A DNA stretch of 64,000 nucleotides from Roseococcus thiosulfatophilus (lineage in GTDB: Bacteria > Pseudomonadota > Alphaproteobacteria > Acetobacterales > Acetobacteraceae). The stretch spans positions 353,282 to 417,281 of the forward strand of contig NZ_JAFFQY010000011.1 of NCBI RefSeq assembly GCF_017311575.1. The letters are read 5' to 3'. Of this stretch, positions 1 to 9,461 are shown in pieces. The position numbers and the translations under genes were made by a program. The notes under the pieces are model-generated. The model worked only from the letters and a program-made list of their open reading frames with translations, was not told the origin of the DNA and ran no database searches. Position 1 is the first letter of the stretch, and each line of letters begins with the position of its first letter.

Positions 1-76
1 CCGCCCTGGACGCGCCCCCGCCACGGGATTAGCCACTCCCCCGCGCCGCCCTTCTGGCGCCCTGGAGTTCCGCCTG

Positions 77-1423
77 ATGTCCGTGCCGGACCTGATCCCG
101 CCGCGCCCCGCCTTGCCCGCCCGCTTTCCCGGCCCCTGGGCGATGATCCGCACCTCGGCGCAGGATTTGCTGCGCTTCTTCCCCGAGACGGGCTTCCGCC
201 ACCGCCTGATCCCCATCCGCACCCTGCGCCAGCGCACCCTGGTGGTGAACGAGCCCGATCTGGTGCGGCACGTCTTCATCCTGCGCGGGGCCGACTACGA
301 GGCGAAGAGCCGGCATTTCCGCTCCGCCGTCTCGCCCGTGCTGGGCGACAGCATGTTCGGCAACCACGGCCCCCTCTGGGCCGAGCGGCGCGCCGTCGTG
401 ATGAAGCTGCTGCACCCCTCGCGCACGGCGGGCTTTTTTCCGCTGTTCGTGCAGGGAGCCGAGGAGATGGCGGCGCGCTGGCGCGGCCAGGTGGATGTCT
501 CGGCGGAACTGGCGGGCACGACGGCCCTCGCGGTGATGCGCGCGCTGTTCCCCCGCACCGGCACGGAAGCCGCCGCGCGCCGCATCGCCTCCAGCTTCGC
601 GGAATATGAGCAATCCGTGCTGGCGGTGGATTTCGCCCATCTGCTGGGCCTGCCCGAGCGGCTTTCGGGCTTCCAGCTGCGCGGCGCGCTGCGCCATGCG
701 CGTGACGTCCGCGCCACCATCGCGGGCTGCATCGCCGCCGCCGACCCGGAGGAAGGCGGACTCTTCGCCGAGATGCGCGCGGCCCTGGCCCCCGATGGCC
801 AGCCGCTGCTCGACGCCGAGGACCTGGTGAATGAACTGGGCATGATGCTGCTGGCGGGCAGCGAGACCTCGGCCAATGCGCTGACCTGGTCGCTCTACCT
901 CATCGCCCGCCACCCACCGACCTTGGAACGGCTCCGCGCCGAACACGCGGAAGTCCTGGGCGGCCGCGCGCCGGACTACACGGACCTGCCCCGCCTGCCC
1001 TTCACCAAGGCCGTGACGCAGGAGGCCATGCGCCTCTACCCGCCCGTGCCCTATCTCTCGCGCGAGGCGGCGAAGGCCGACCGCATCGGCCAGGTGACGG
1101 TGCGCGCGGGCGACACCGTCATGGCCCTGCCCTGGCTGCTGCACCGGCATGAGCAGCTGTGGGACGCACCACACGCCTTCCGCCCCGAGCGCTTCCTGCC
1201 CGACGCGCCGCGCAAGCCGCCGCGCTTCGGCTACATCCCCTTCTCGCTGGGGCCGCGCATCTGCGCGGGCGCGGCCTTCGCCCAGGCCGAAATGACGGCC
1301 TTCCTGGCCGTGCTGCTCCAGCGCCTCGACTTCGCGGTGCCCGAGACGACGCGCCCCATGCCGCGCGCGCGGCTCAGCGTGCGGCCGCGGGGCGGGATGA
1401 CGCTTTCGGTGACGCCGCGCTGA
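77..1423 (+). CDS. Cytochrome P450 monooxygenase
   Basis: A 448-residue P450, full length for the family. P450s are haem-thiolate enzymes that insert one oxygen atom into an organic substrate with electrons from a reductase or ferredoxin. The I-helix oxygen-activation motif is visible as AGSETSANAL, the ExxR of the K-helix as EAMR in QEAMRLYPP, and the haem-binding loop as FSLGPRICAG, with the thiolate ligand at Cys396. There is no N-terminal membrane anchor, so it is predicted to be a soluble bacterial class enzyme. GGAG lies about 9 bases before the ATG. No ferredoxin or reductase gene is adjacent. It is the same general type as the damaged P450 at 49264-50624 (both have an EAMRLYPP K-helix segment). 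Substrate cannot be read from sequence. Confidence 0.95.
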   Translation: MSVPDLIPPRPALPARFPGPWAMIRTSAQDLLRFFPETGFRHRLIPIRTLRQRTLVVNEPDLVRHVFILRGADYEAKSRHFRSAVSPVLGDSMFGNHGPLWAERRAVVMKLLHPSRTAGFFPLFVQGAEEMAARWRGQVDVSAELAGTTALAVMRALFPRTGTEAAARRIASSFAEYEQSVLAVDFAHLLGLPERLSGFQLRGALRHARDVRATIAGCIAAADPEEGGLFAEMRAALAPDGQPLLDAEDLVNELGMMLLAGSETSANALTWSLYLIARHPPTLERLRAEHAEVLGGRAPDYTDLPRLPFTKAVTQEAMRLYPPVPYLSREAAKADRIGQVTVRAGDTVMALPWLLHRHEQLWDAPHAFRPERFLPDAPRKPPRFGYIPFSLGPRICAGAAFAQAEMTAFLAVLLQRLDFAVPETTRPMPRARLSVRPRGGMTLSVTPR

Positions 1424-1490
1424 GGCGCTTCCGCCGCGCCTGTTTCGTGCCATGCTGGGGCCGAACCGGGGGACGCCTCCCTGGGGGCGC

Positions 1491-1529
1491 CTGATCGGCG
1501 TCGGTGACATCACCGATGCCGTGAATCAG
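1491..1529. repeat. 39-bp bulged palindrome, copy 1 of the GATCG/CGTGAATC family
   Basis: The top strand reads CTGAT, then CGGCGTCGGTG, a four-base loop ACAT, then CACCGATGCCG, an unpaired TGA and ATCAG. Outer 5-bp arms and an inner 11-bp stem (one G:U pair) fold around it. It matches the reverse complement of 16289-16327 at 34 of 39 positions. It lies 67 bases after the P450 stop and 30 bases before the macroglobulin start, so it may end P450 transcription. There is no T-tract. Confidence 0.7.
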
Positions 1530-1559
1530 CCGCCCGGCAATGGTCGAGGAAGCCTGCCC

Positions 1560-4500
1560 ATGTTCCGGCGCCTGTTCCTGCTGTTCCTGCTGGCCTTCAC
1601 CATGCCCGCCGCGCCGCTGGCCGCCCAGGGCTTCGAGATTCCCGGCCTGTGGCAGGATTCGCAGCGCTACCGCAATGAGCTGGAACGCCGCTACCCCGCC
1701 GGCGGCACCCCGGCCCAGCGCCAGGCCGCCGAAAGCCGCGCCGCCACCGCCGAACGCCAGAACAACTGGGCCGCCGCCGCCGAGGCCTGGGAGGCCCGCG
1801 TGGCCCTCGGCCAGGCCACGCCCGAGCAATGGCTGGCGCTGGCCCGCGCGCAACTCCGCCGCACGCCGCCCGATGGCGTCCGCGCCCTGCGCGCCGCCTG
1901 GCAAAACTTCATCGAGGTGCCGGGCGGCGCGCCCGAAATCCCCTCGCTGCTGGTGATGGCGGACGCGCTCGCCGCGCAGAACCGCCCCCTGCCGCGCCTC
2001 GCCGCGCTGGAGGCCGTGTTGCAGCGCGACCCGTCGAACCCCCGCCACCAGCAGGCGCTCGCCGCCGCGCGGCGCGAGGTGGGTGTGCTGGTCCGCCGCC
2101 TCAACACCGAGCCGGACGCCGAGCCCGCCCGCGCCTGCCTCGGCTTCACCACGCCGCCCGCCCGCCGCGACGACTGGCGCCCGGAGGATTGGCTGCGCGC
2201 CGAACCCGCCATCCCCGGCCTCGGCTTCACGCGCGAGCGGGATTCCATCTGCATCCTGGGCCTGCCGCTTGGCCGCACCACGCGCGTGATCCTGCGCGCG
2301 GGCATGCCCGGCGAGGACGGGCTGCGCGTGAACCAGGACCAGGTGCTGAACATCGCCATGCCCGACCGGGCACCGCGCCTCGCCTTCGACCCCGGCCACT
2401 ACCTGATGCCGCGCGACCGCGCCGAGGCCCGCGTGCCCATGGCGCTGATGAACATCTCGGCCATCGAGATGCGCGTGATCCGCCTGACGGAGCGCAGCCT
2501 GATCCCCTTCTCGCGCGAGACGCGGCTGGGCGAGGCCATCAGCGGCTGGACCGCCGGCTACCTGCACGAGGAATGGGGCCAGGTGGTGTGGGAGGGCGCC
2601 ATCGAGCTTCCCCGCGGCGAGGCGAACCGCTTCCAGCGCCTCTCCGTGCCCCTGCCGGAGGCGGTGCGGACGGCCGGCCCCGGCCTCTACATCATGGTGG
2701 CCCGCCCGGCCGATGGCGCGCGGGATTCGCGCGGGCTGACGGCGGCGCAGCCGCTGATCGTGACGGACCTTGGCCTGACGGCCTGGCGCGGCGCGGGGGG
2801 GCTGGCGGCCCAGGTGCGGGGGCTCGCCTCCGCCGCCCCGCGCGAGGGGGTGCGGGTGGCTCTGATGGCCCGCAACAACGACATCCTGGCCGAGGCCACG
2901 ACCGGCCCCGACGGGCTGGCGCGCTTCCACGCCCCCCTGCTGCGCGGCGAGGGGCCGATGGCGCCCGTGGCGCTGCACGCCATGACGGACGACGATCTCG
3001 TCACGCTGAACCTGGAGGCGGCGTCCTTCGACCTCTCCGACCGGGGCGTGGCCGGCCGCGCCCATCCCGGGCCGCTCGATGCCTTCCTCTGGCTCGATCG
3101 CGGCATCTACCGGCCGGGCGAGACGGTGCAGGCCATGGCGCTGCTGCGCGATGCGGGCGGCGCGCCGGTGGACGCGCCGCTGCGCCTGCGCCTGCGCCGC
3201 CCCAACGGGCAGATCCTGGCCGAGCAGGTGGTGCGCGATGGCGGGCATTGGCCCGTGGCACTTCCCGCCGCCGCCCAGGCCGGCGCCTGGACGCTGGAGG
3301 CCGTGGCGGACCCCAATGCGCCCCCCGTGGGCCAACTCACCTTCCGCGTGGACAGCTTCGTGGCCGAGCGCCTGGCCGTCGAGGCCGGCCCCGCCCCGGG
3401 CCCGCTGCGCCCCGGCCAGCCCATGGAGATCCCCGTCACGGCGCGCTTCCTCTATGGCGCGCCGGGCAGCGGCTTGTCGGGCAGCGCCGAACTGCGCCTC
3501 ACCACCCAGCGCAGCCCCTTCGAGCGCTGGCGCGACTTCCGCTTCGGGCTGGAGGAGGAGAGCTTCGCGCCCGACCTGATCCAGGCCGAACTGCCCGAGA
3601 CCGACGCCGATGGCCGCGCCACGCTGCGGCTGGAGTTGCCCGGCGCCCCCGACACCACGCGCCCGCTGCGCGGCGAATTGATGGTGCTGGTGGAGGAACC
3701 GGGCGGCCGCGCCTCGCGCGCCACGCTGGACCTCGCGGTGGCCGCCCAGCCGCGCTTCCTGGGCCTCGCCGCGCCCGCCGCCGTGGATGCGGGGGCCGAG
3801 GCGGCCATCCAGGTCATCATGACCGACGCCGAGGGCAACCCGCTGGCCGGCGAGGTGAACCTGCGCCTCGTGCGCGAGCGCCCCGACTGGCGCATCGTCG
3901 TCCGCGGCGGCACCCCCCGCTACGAGACGGTCTGGACCGATGAGCCGGTGGACAGCACGCCCATCCGCCTGACCGGCACCGAGCCCGGCCGCTTCACCCG
4001 CACCCTGCCCTTCGGCCGCTACCGGCTGGAGGCGCAGGAGGCGGGCGGCATGGCGCTGGCGTCCATCCGCTTCCGCTCCGGCTGGGTGGCGAGCGAGAGC
4101 GCCGAGGTGCCCGACCGCGTGGACGTGGCCACCGACCGCGCCAGCTACGCGCCGGGCGAGACGGTGACGCTGCGGATCACGCCCCCCTTCGCCGGCCGCG
4201 CCGCCGTGGCGGTGCTGACCGACCGCCTGCTCTCGATCCGCGAGATGGAGGTGCCCGAGGCCGGCGCCGAAATCACCCTGCCCGCCGACGCGGCCTGGGG
4301 CGCCGGCGCCTATGTGGCCGTCACCGTCTTCCGGCCGGAGGCCGGGCCGCAGCTTCCGGGGCGCGCGCTGGGCCTCGCCTGGGTGCAGATGTCGCGCGAC
4401 AGCCGGGCGCTGGCGGTGACGCTGGACGCGCCCGACCGGGTGCGCCCCAGCACGCGCGTGGAGCTGCCCGTGACCGTGACGGGCGCCTCCGGCCCCGTGC

Positions 4501-6638
4501 GGCTGACGCTGGCCGCGGTGGATGAGGGCATATTGCGCCTGACCCGCTTCGCGAGCCCCGACCCGCTGACGCACTACATGGGCCGCCGCACGCTGGGCGT
4601 GGACATCCGCGACGATTACGGCCGGCTGATCGCGCCGCCCGAGGGCGCGCCCGTCACGCTGCGCCAGGGCGGCGACGACATGGACGGGCTGGCCGCCCTC
4701 ACGCCGCCCCAGCGCAATGTCGCGCTGTTCAGCGGCGTGGTGGAGACGGACGCGCAGGGCCGCGCGACCATCCCCCTCGACCTGCCCGATTTCGCGGGCG
4801 AATTGCGCCTGATGGCCGTGGCCTGGGCCGAGGCGCGGGTGGGCGCGGCCTCGCGCCCGCTCACCGTGCGCGACCCGCTGCTGGCCGAGCCGCTGCTGCC
4901 CCGTTTCCTCGCCCCCGGCGACGAGGCGGATGCGGCGCTGCTGCTGCACAACCTGGAACTGCCGGCGGGCGAGGTGGTGGTGAACGTCACGGCCGAAGGA
5001 GCGCTGGCGCTGCGCGGCGAGGCGCGCATCACGGCGCAGCTGGAGGCGGGCGCCCGCGCCCAGCCGCCTTTGCCGCTGCGGGCCGTGGCGCCGGGCGAGG
5101 GCGTGCTTCGCCTCGCCGTCTCCGGCCCCGGCGGCTTCACCGCGACGCGCGAGGCGCGGATCACGGTGCGGTCCTCCCGCCCCATCGCCACCGCGCTCTC
5201 CACGCTGGAGGTGGCACCCGGCGCCGAGGCGCGACTGGCGCCTGCGGCCGGAGCCTTCCTGCCCGGCTGGCGGGCCGTGGCGCGGCTGGGTTCGCCCGTG
5301 CGCTATGACGCGGCGGGCATGCTGGCTGCGTTGCAGGCCTTCCCGCTGGCCTGCCTGGAGCAGGTCTCCTCCCAGGCCATCGGCATGGCGGCCGCGCTGA
5401 ACGAGGGCAGCCCGGCCCGCGACGCCGTGGCCCTGCAACGCGCCGTGGACGGCATCCTGGCGCGGCAGCGCTTCGACGGCAGCTTCGGCCTATGGTCGGC
5501 GCAGGGCGAGCCGCAATATTGGACCTCCGCCTATGCCGTGGAGGCGCTGCTGCGGGCGCGGGCCGCCGGCGCCACCGTGCCCGAGGCGCCCTTGCAGGCG
5601 GCGCTGGCGGACCTCGAGGAACGCCTGGAGCAAAGCCCCTCCGAACCCACCCAGTTCGCGGCCCAGGCGGCGCGGCTGAACGCGCTGTCCTTGGCCGGGC
5701 GGCACCGGCTGGGCGCGGCGCGGCGGCTTCTGGAGGTGTCCTCGCGCCTGCCCACGCCGCTCGCTCGCGCGCAGCTCGCCGCCAGCTTCGCCCGCGCGGG
5801 CGACACCGAACGCGCGAACGCGGCCTTCGCCGAGGCCCTGGCCATGACGGCGCGCACGGACTGGCTCTACGACTATGGCAGCGCCGCGCGCGACGCCCTG
5901 GCGCTGGTGGTGCTGGCGCGCGAGGCCGGACTGCCCGCCGCCCAGGTCAGCGCCGCCGCGGCCCGCCAGCCCGGGCCGGAACTGACGCCCCAGCGCGCCT
6001 CCACCCAGGAACAGGCCTGGGCGGTGCTGGCGGCAGTCACCCTCGGCCAGGATGCGCGGCCCGTCCGCGCCGCCTGGAACGGCAGCGCCACCCAGGCGCG
6101 CGCGCTGGACGTGACCGGCGGCGGCGTTCTCCGCAACGCGGGCGAGGCGCCCCTGCCCGTGCAGATCGCCATCTCCGGCACGCCGGCCCAGGCCGCCCCC
6201 GCCGGGCGCCAGCAGATGACCATCCGCCGCCGCTTCGTGGCGCTGGATGGCCAGGCGCAGAACCTCGACGCGCTGCGTCCCGGGGTCGAGTTCCTGCTGG
6301 TGCTCGATGCCCGCGCCGAGAGCGGGCAGGAGCACATGGCCATGCTGACCCAGGGCCTGCCCGCGGGGTGGGAGATCGTCTCGCGCCTGCCCGCGGGGCC
6401 CGTGCCGAACCTGCCCGACCTCGGCCCGCTGACCGAGGTGGACGCCATGCCCGCCCTGGATGACCGCCTGGCCGCCGCCCTCACCTTCACCCGCGAGGCG
6501 CGTGAGGCCCGCATCGCCGCACGCATCCGCGTGGTGACGCCGGGCCGCTTCGAGCTGCCGGGGGCGGAGGTGGTGGACATGTACCGCCCCAGCTTCTTCG
6601 CGCGGCAGAACACCGCGCGCATCACGGTCAATCCGTGA
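1560..6638 (+). CDS. Periplasmic alpha-2-macroglobulin family protein with CLEQ thioester
   Basis: About 1692 residues, the size of bacterial alpha-2-macroglobulins (YfhM/YfaS/MagD group), which trap proteases in the periplasm by cleavage of a bait region and covalent attachment through an internal thioester. The thioester signature CLEQ is present, with Cys1265. MG2-like and YLY segments surround DAFLWLDRGIYRPGETV. The chosen ATG at 1560 opens directly into a signal peptide (MFRRLFLLFLLAF...) with GAGGAAG about 7 bases upstream; the frame is open 36 codons further but that part covers the palindrome at 1491-1529. The cleavage region ends in PLAAQGF and has no lipobox cysteine, so the product is predicted soluble rather than a lipoprotein. 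The usual partner, penicillin-binding protein 1C, is not next to it. Its stop overlaps the stop of the convergent glycosyltransferase by 11 bases. Confidence 0.93.
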   Translation: MFRRLFLLFLLAFTMPAAPLAAQGFEIPGLWQDSQRYRNELERRYPAGGTPAQRQAAESRAATAERQNNWAAAAEAWEARVALGQATPEQWLALARAQLRRTPPDGVRALRAAWQNFIEVPGGAPEIPSLLVMADALAAQNRPLPRLAALEAVLQRDPSNPRHQQALAAARREVGVLVRRLNTEPDAEPARACLGFTTPPARRDDWRPEDWLRAEPAIPGLGFTRERDSICILGLPLGRTTRVILRAGMPGEDGLRVNQDQVLNIAMPDRAPRLAFDPGHYLMPRDRAEARVPMALMNISAIEMRVIRLTERSLIPFSRETRLGEAISGWTAGYLHEEWGQVVWEGAIELPRGEANRFQRLSVPLPEAVRTAGPGLYIMVARPADGARDSRGLTAAQPLIVTDLGLTAWRGAGGLAAQVRGLASAAPREGVRVALMARNNDILAEATTGPDGLARFHAPLLRGEGPMAPVALHAMTDDDLVTLNLEAASFDLSDRGVAGRAHPGPLDAFLWLDRGIYRPGETVQAMALLRDAGGAPVDAPLRLRLRRPNGQILAEQVVRDGGHWPVALPAAAQAGAWTLEAVADPNAPPVGQLTFRVDSFVAERLAVEAGPAPGPLRPGQPMEIPVTARFLYGAPGSGLSGSAELRLTTQRSPFERWRDFRFGLEEESFAPDLIQAELPETDADGRATLRLELPGAPDTTRPLRGELMVLVEEPGGRASRATLDLAVAAQPRFLGLAAPAAVDAGAEAAIQVIMTDAEGNPLAGEVNLRLVRERPDWRIVVRGGTPRYETVWTDEPVDSTPIRLTGTEPGRFTRTLPFGRYRLEAQEAGGMALASIRFRSGWVASESAEVPDRVDVATDRASYAPGETVTLRITPPFAGRAAVAVLTDRLLSIREMEVPEAGAEITLPADAAWGAGAYVAVTVFRPEAGPQLPGRALGLAWVQMSRDSRALAVTLDAPDRVRPSTRVELPVTVTGASGPVRLTLAAVDEGILRLTRFASPDPLTHYMGRRTLGVDIRDDYGRLIAPPEGAPVTLRQGGDDMDGLAALTPPQRNVALFSGVVETDAQGRATIPLDLPDFAGELRLMAVAWAEARVGAASRPLTVRDPLLAEPLLPRFLAPGDEADAALLLHNLELPAGEVVVNVTAEGALALRGEARITAQLEAGARAQPPLPLRAVAPGEGVLRLAVSGPGGFTATREARITVRSSRPIATALSTLEVAPGAEARLAPAAGAFLPGWRAVARLGSPVRYDAAGMLAALQAFPLACLEQVSSQAIGMAAALNEGSPARDAVALQRAVDGILARQRFDGSFGLWSAQGEPQYWTSAYAVEALLRARAAGATVPEAPLQAALADLEERLEQSPSEPTQFAAQAARLNALSLAGRHRLGAARRLLEVSSRLPTPLARAQLAASFARAGDTERANAAFAEALAMTARTDWLYDYGSAARDALALVVLAREAGLPAAQVSAAAARQPGPELTPQRASTQEQAWAVLAAVTLGQDARPVRAAWNGSATQARALDVTGGGVLRNAGEAPLPVQIAISGTPAQAAPAGRQQMTIRRRFVALDGQAQNLDALRPGVEFLLVLDARAESGQEHMAMLTQGLPAGWEIVSRLPAGPVPNLPDLGPLTEVDAMPALDDRLAAALTFTREAREARIAARIRVVTPGRFELPGAEVVDMYRPSFFARQNTARITVNP

Positions 6639-9459
6639 GCTGATCCAGCACCGCCGCGCGCTGGGCCTCGCCCGCGCCGGCGGTGGGCGGGGCCAGCAGC
6701 CGGCAGCCGGCAATCAGGGCGGCCTCGCCGCCGGCGGGGGCGGCGGTCAGCAGCGCGTCGGAGGGGGTCAGCGCGGCCGGGCCCTCGGCGGGCGGCAGGC
6801 CGGACAGGGAGAGCTTCTCCCAGGCCCAGCCATGGTCGGTGACGAAGCCGCCGGGGCCGAGGCGGCAGGGCTCCGGCCGGAAGCGCCCCGCCCCCTCGCG
6901 CAGCAGGGCGAGCAGGCCCGGCTCGAAGCCGGGGGCGGCGGTGTCCAGCCACAGCCGGGGCCGGCGCGCCCCGGTCCAGGCACGCGCGATGGCGACGCCG
7001 CCCGCCGCCGCATCCTCGGCCGAGAGCGGCAGCTCCGCCGCCCAGCGCGTCACGTCATGGCCGCCGGCGCCGGGACCGAAGAGATAGGCCTCCTCGATGT
7101 GCTGCCGGTGCCGCCTTCCCACATCCTCCGGCGCCAGGGCGGCCTGCGCCCAGGCGCGGCCCGCCTGCCCCAGGGCCTCCCGCGCCTCGCGCGAGGCAAG
7201 CAGGCGGCCGATGGCCTCGGCCAGCTCCGTCTCGGTGAAGTTGTCGGGGATGACCTGGCAGGCCTCCTCCGGCAGTTCCGCCATGGCGCCATGGGCGTTG
7301 ACCACGACGGGCAGCCCCGCCATCAGCGCATCCTTCACCGCGCCCGAGGTCTCGCCCGTGCTGTCGGCGCGCAGCTGCACGGCGAGGTCGGCCGCGGCCA
7401 GCCAGCGGCGGTAGTCGCGCAGCGGCAGGCGCCCCGTGACCATGACGCGCGAGGCAAGGTTCAGCCGCCGCGCCACGTCGCTGATGCGCTGGTCCAGCGC
7501 ATCCTGCGCGCCGCCCACGAAGACCAGCCGGGCCTCGGGAAATTGCGTGGCGATGCGGGCGAAGGCGGCCAGCAGTTCGAGCGGCCCCTTCCGGACCGTG
7601 ACGAGGCCGAAGGCGGCGACGACCAGCGCCCCGCGCCCGACGCCCAGCAGCCGCCGCGCCCGCGGCGCGGTGGGCAGGGCCGGCCCCGCGCGCAGATGCG
7701 GCAGCACCCGCACATGCCGGGTGGCCTCCGCCCCGTATTCCTCGAGCAGGCGGCGCCGCGCATGGGCGGAATGGACCAGCACGCCGAGCGCCTGGGCCAG
7801 CACGCCCGCGCTGCCCGCGCCGGGCTGGCCGGCCAGGGCGGCGGGGTAGCCTTCCTCCTCCACCCGCCGGGCCAGCGCGGACTCGCGCTCGGCGCGGTCG
7901 GTCAGCATCCAGTTGCGGAGGTCGGTCAGCACGGGGTCGTGCAGCGTCACCATGCCGGGGTGGCGCGGCAGCAGGCGGCGCAGGGTGGAGGCGTGCAGCG
8001 CGTTGTTGCCCACCTGGTAGAGGATGCGGTCGAAGCGCGCGCCCTCGGCCAGGAACTCGGTCTCCGGCATCCAGGGGAAGCGGCCGCGCAGCGCGCCCTC
8101 GGGCGGGGTGTCGGAAACGAGCGTCACGGCGTAGTGCGGCGCCAGCGCGGGGGCGAGTTCCGCCGTGTAGTCCGCGATGCCGGTGGGCGCGGGCGGCAGG
8201 GGCGCCACCAGCGCCAGGCGCGGGCGCGGCAGCGGGCGCCAATAGCCGCGCCGCGCGCCCATGGCATCCAGCGCCGGCCAGGCGCGGGCGGCGGCGGCGT
8301 CCCAGCTGAACTCCCGCGCGCGGCGCAGCCCATAGGCGCGCATCTCGGCCAGGCGGTCGGGATCACGGAGCAGCGCCTCGATCATGCGGGCCAGGGCGGG
8401 CGCATCCTCGGGGTCGAACAGCGCGTCGGCGCGGCCCATCACCTCCGGCATGGCGGAGAGGTTGCTCGCGATCACGGGCGCGCCGCAGGCCATGGCCTCC
8501 ATCAGCGGCAGGCCCAGCCCCTCGGCCAGCGAGGGAAAGACCAGCAGGGCGCATTGCGCGTAGAGGCCGGGCAGGTCCGCCTCGGCCACGAAGGGCAGCG
8601 TGATGACCTCGCGGGGCGTCAGGCCGCGCGCCTCGGCCATGGCGCGCAGGTGCGGCGGGTTCACATGGCCGATGGCGAGCGGGTGGCGCGCGCGCAGCGC
8701 CGGCGGCAGCAGGGCCAGCGCGTCCAGCAGCACGGCCTCGTTCTTGCGCGGGTCGCCCGCCCCCAGGAAGAGCAGGTAGTCGGGCGGCAGGCCGTAGCGC
8801 GCGGGCAGGCCGGGGTCCGGCACCTCGGGCGGCACGAAGTGGGGCTCGACGCCGCCGCCCAGCACCGTCAGGCGCTCATGCGGCTTGCGAAGGTGCCGCA
8901 GCGCCTCCTCCCGCGTGGCCTCGGAGAGGCAGAGCAGCGTCTCCGCCTGCGCCACCTCGTCCAGCGCGCGGAAATACCAGGGCAGCAGCCCCGCCTCGCG
9001 CCACAGCCCGTCCAGATACATGGGCCTGAGCGAGAGCGGGATGAGGTCATAGAGCACCGCCGCCGTGTGCGGGCGTTGCAGGCTGGCGGGCCAGGTGGTG
9101 ACGGCCTCGTCGCGCCAGCCCTCGAAGACCGAGCCCACCAGCAGCAGGTCCGGCGTCGCGTCGTGCACCGCCTCGGCGCGCAACAGTTCCGCCAGCCGCC
9201 GGCGGGGCGATTGCGGGTTGTCGCCCGCGGCACAGCCCGCGGGGGGGGTGAAGAGGTGCAGCGCCTCGCGCCCCAGGATGGGCGTGAACTCCTCCACCAG
9301 CCTCGCGGCGGATTCGCGCAGCCTGGCATTGAGCAGCAGGTGCAGCTCCCGCCCGCCGCGCGCGCGGGCCATGCCATGCGCGAGGCCCCGCAGGTAGCGC
9401 CCCACGCCCGAGGAACGCGACGCCCCCTGCGCGCCCTGCATGTCGAGCAGCACGCGCAT
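6628..9459 (-). CDS. Tandem-domain GT4 glycosyltransferase
   Basis: 943 residues containing two GT-B fold, family 4-like halves. The first half (about 1-400) begins MRVLLDMQGAQG and carries SGVGRY, LYDLIPLSLRP, FLGAGDPRKN and the donor-binding EGLGLPLMEAMACG segment with its E-x7-E pattern. The second half starts near RLALVAPLPPAPTGIADY and has the GLVTVRKG and STGETSGAVKDALMAGLPVVV segments. Such enzymes transfer sugars from nucleotide-sugar donors to polysaccharide or LPS acceptors at the cytoplasmic face. It begins two bases after the stop of the upstream glycosyltransferase and is surely co-transcribed with it. No polymerase, flippase or sugar-nucleotide gene lies in this window, so the acceptor is unknown. 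Family call is firm; specificity is not. Confidence 0.9.
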   Translation of the reverse strand: MRVLLDMQGAQGASRSSGVGRYLRGLAHGMARARGGRELHLLLNARLRESAARLVEEFTPILGREALHLFTPPAGCAAGDNPQSPRRRLAELLRAEAVHDATPDLLLVGSVFEGWRDEAVTTWPASLQRPHTAAVLYDLIPLSLRPMYLDGLWREAGLLPWYFRALDEVAQAETLLCLSEATREEALRHLRKPHERLTVLGGGVEPHFVPPEVPDPGLPARYGLPPDYLLFLGAGDPRKNEAVLLDALALLPPALRARHPLAIGHVNPPHLRAMAEARGLTPREVITLPFVAEADLPGLYAQCALLVFPSLAEGLGLPLMEAMACGAPVIASNLSAMPEVMGRADALFDPEDAPALARMIEALLRDPDRLAEMRAYGLRRAREFSWDAAAARAWPALDAMGARRGYWRPLPRPRLALVAPLPPAPTGIADYTAELAPALAPHYAVTLVSDTPPEGALRGRFPWMPETEFLAEGARFDRILYQVGNNALHASTLRRLLPRHPGMVTLHDPVLTDLRNWMLTDRAERESALARRVEEEGYPAALAGQPGAGSAGVLAQALGVLVHSAHARRRLLEEYGAEATRHVRVLPHLRAGPALPTAPRARRLLGVGRGALVVAAFGLVTVRKGPLELLAAFARIATQFPEARLVFVGGAQDALDQRISDVARRLNLASRVMVTGRLPLRDYRRWLAAADLAVQLRADSTGETSGAVKDALMAGLPVVVNAHGAMAELPEEACQVIPDNFTETELAEAIGRLLASREAREALGQAGRAWAQAALAPEDVGRRHRQHIEEAYLFGPGAGGHDVTRWAAELPLSAEDAAAGGVAIARAWTGARRPRLWLDTAAPGFEPGLLALLREGAGRFRPEPCRLGPGGFVTDHGWAWEKLSLSGLPPAEGPAALTPSDALLTAAPAGGEAALIAGCRLLAPPTAGAGEAQRAAVLDQLTD

Positions 9460-9461
9460 GG

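Noticed and set aside
1..32. Possible C-terminal tail of an upstream plus-strand gene ending in TAG at 30-32
   Set aside because: Only ten codons are visible in the window and no domain can be read; any frame would give such a tail by chance.
1374..5438. Very long minus-strand open frame opposite the alpha-2-macroglobulin
   Set aside because: A shadow of GC-rich codon bias: the protein is Arg/Gly/His/Gln-rich with no domains, while the plus strand encodes a recognisable protein with signal peptide and thioester motif.
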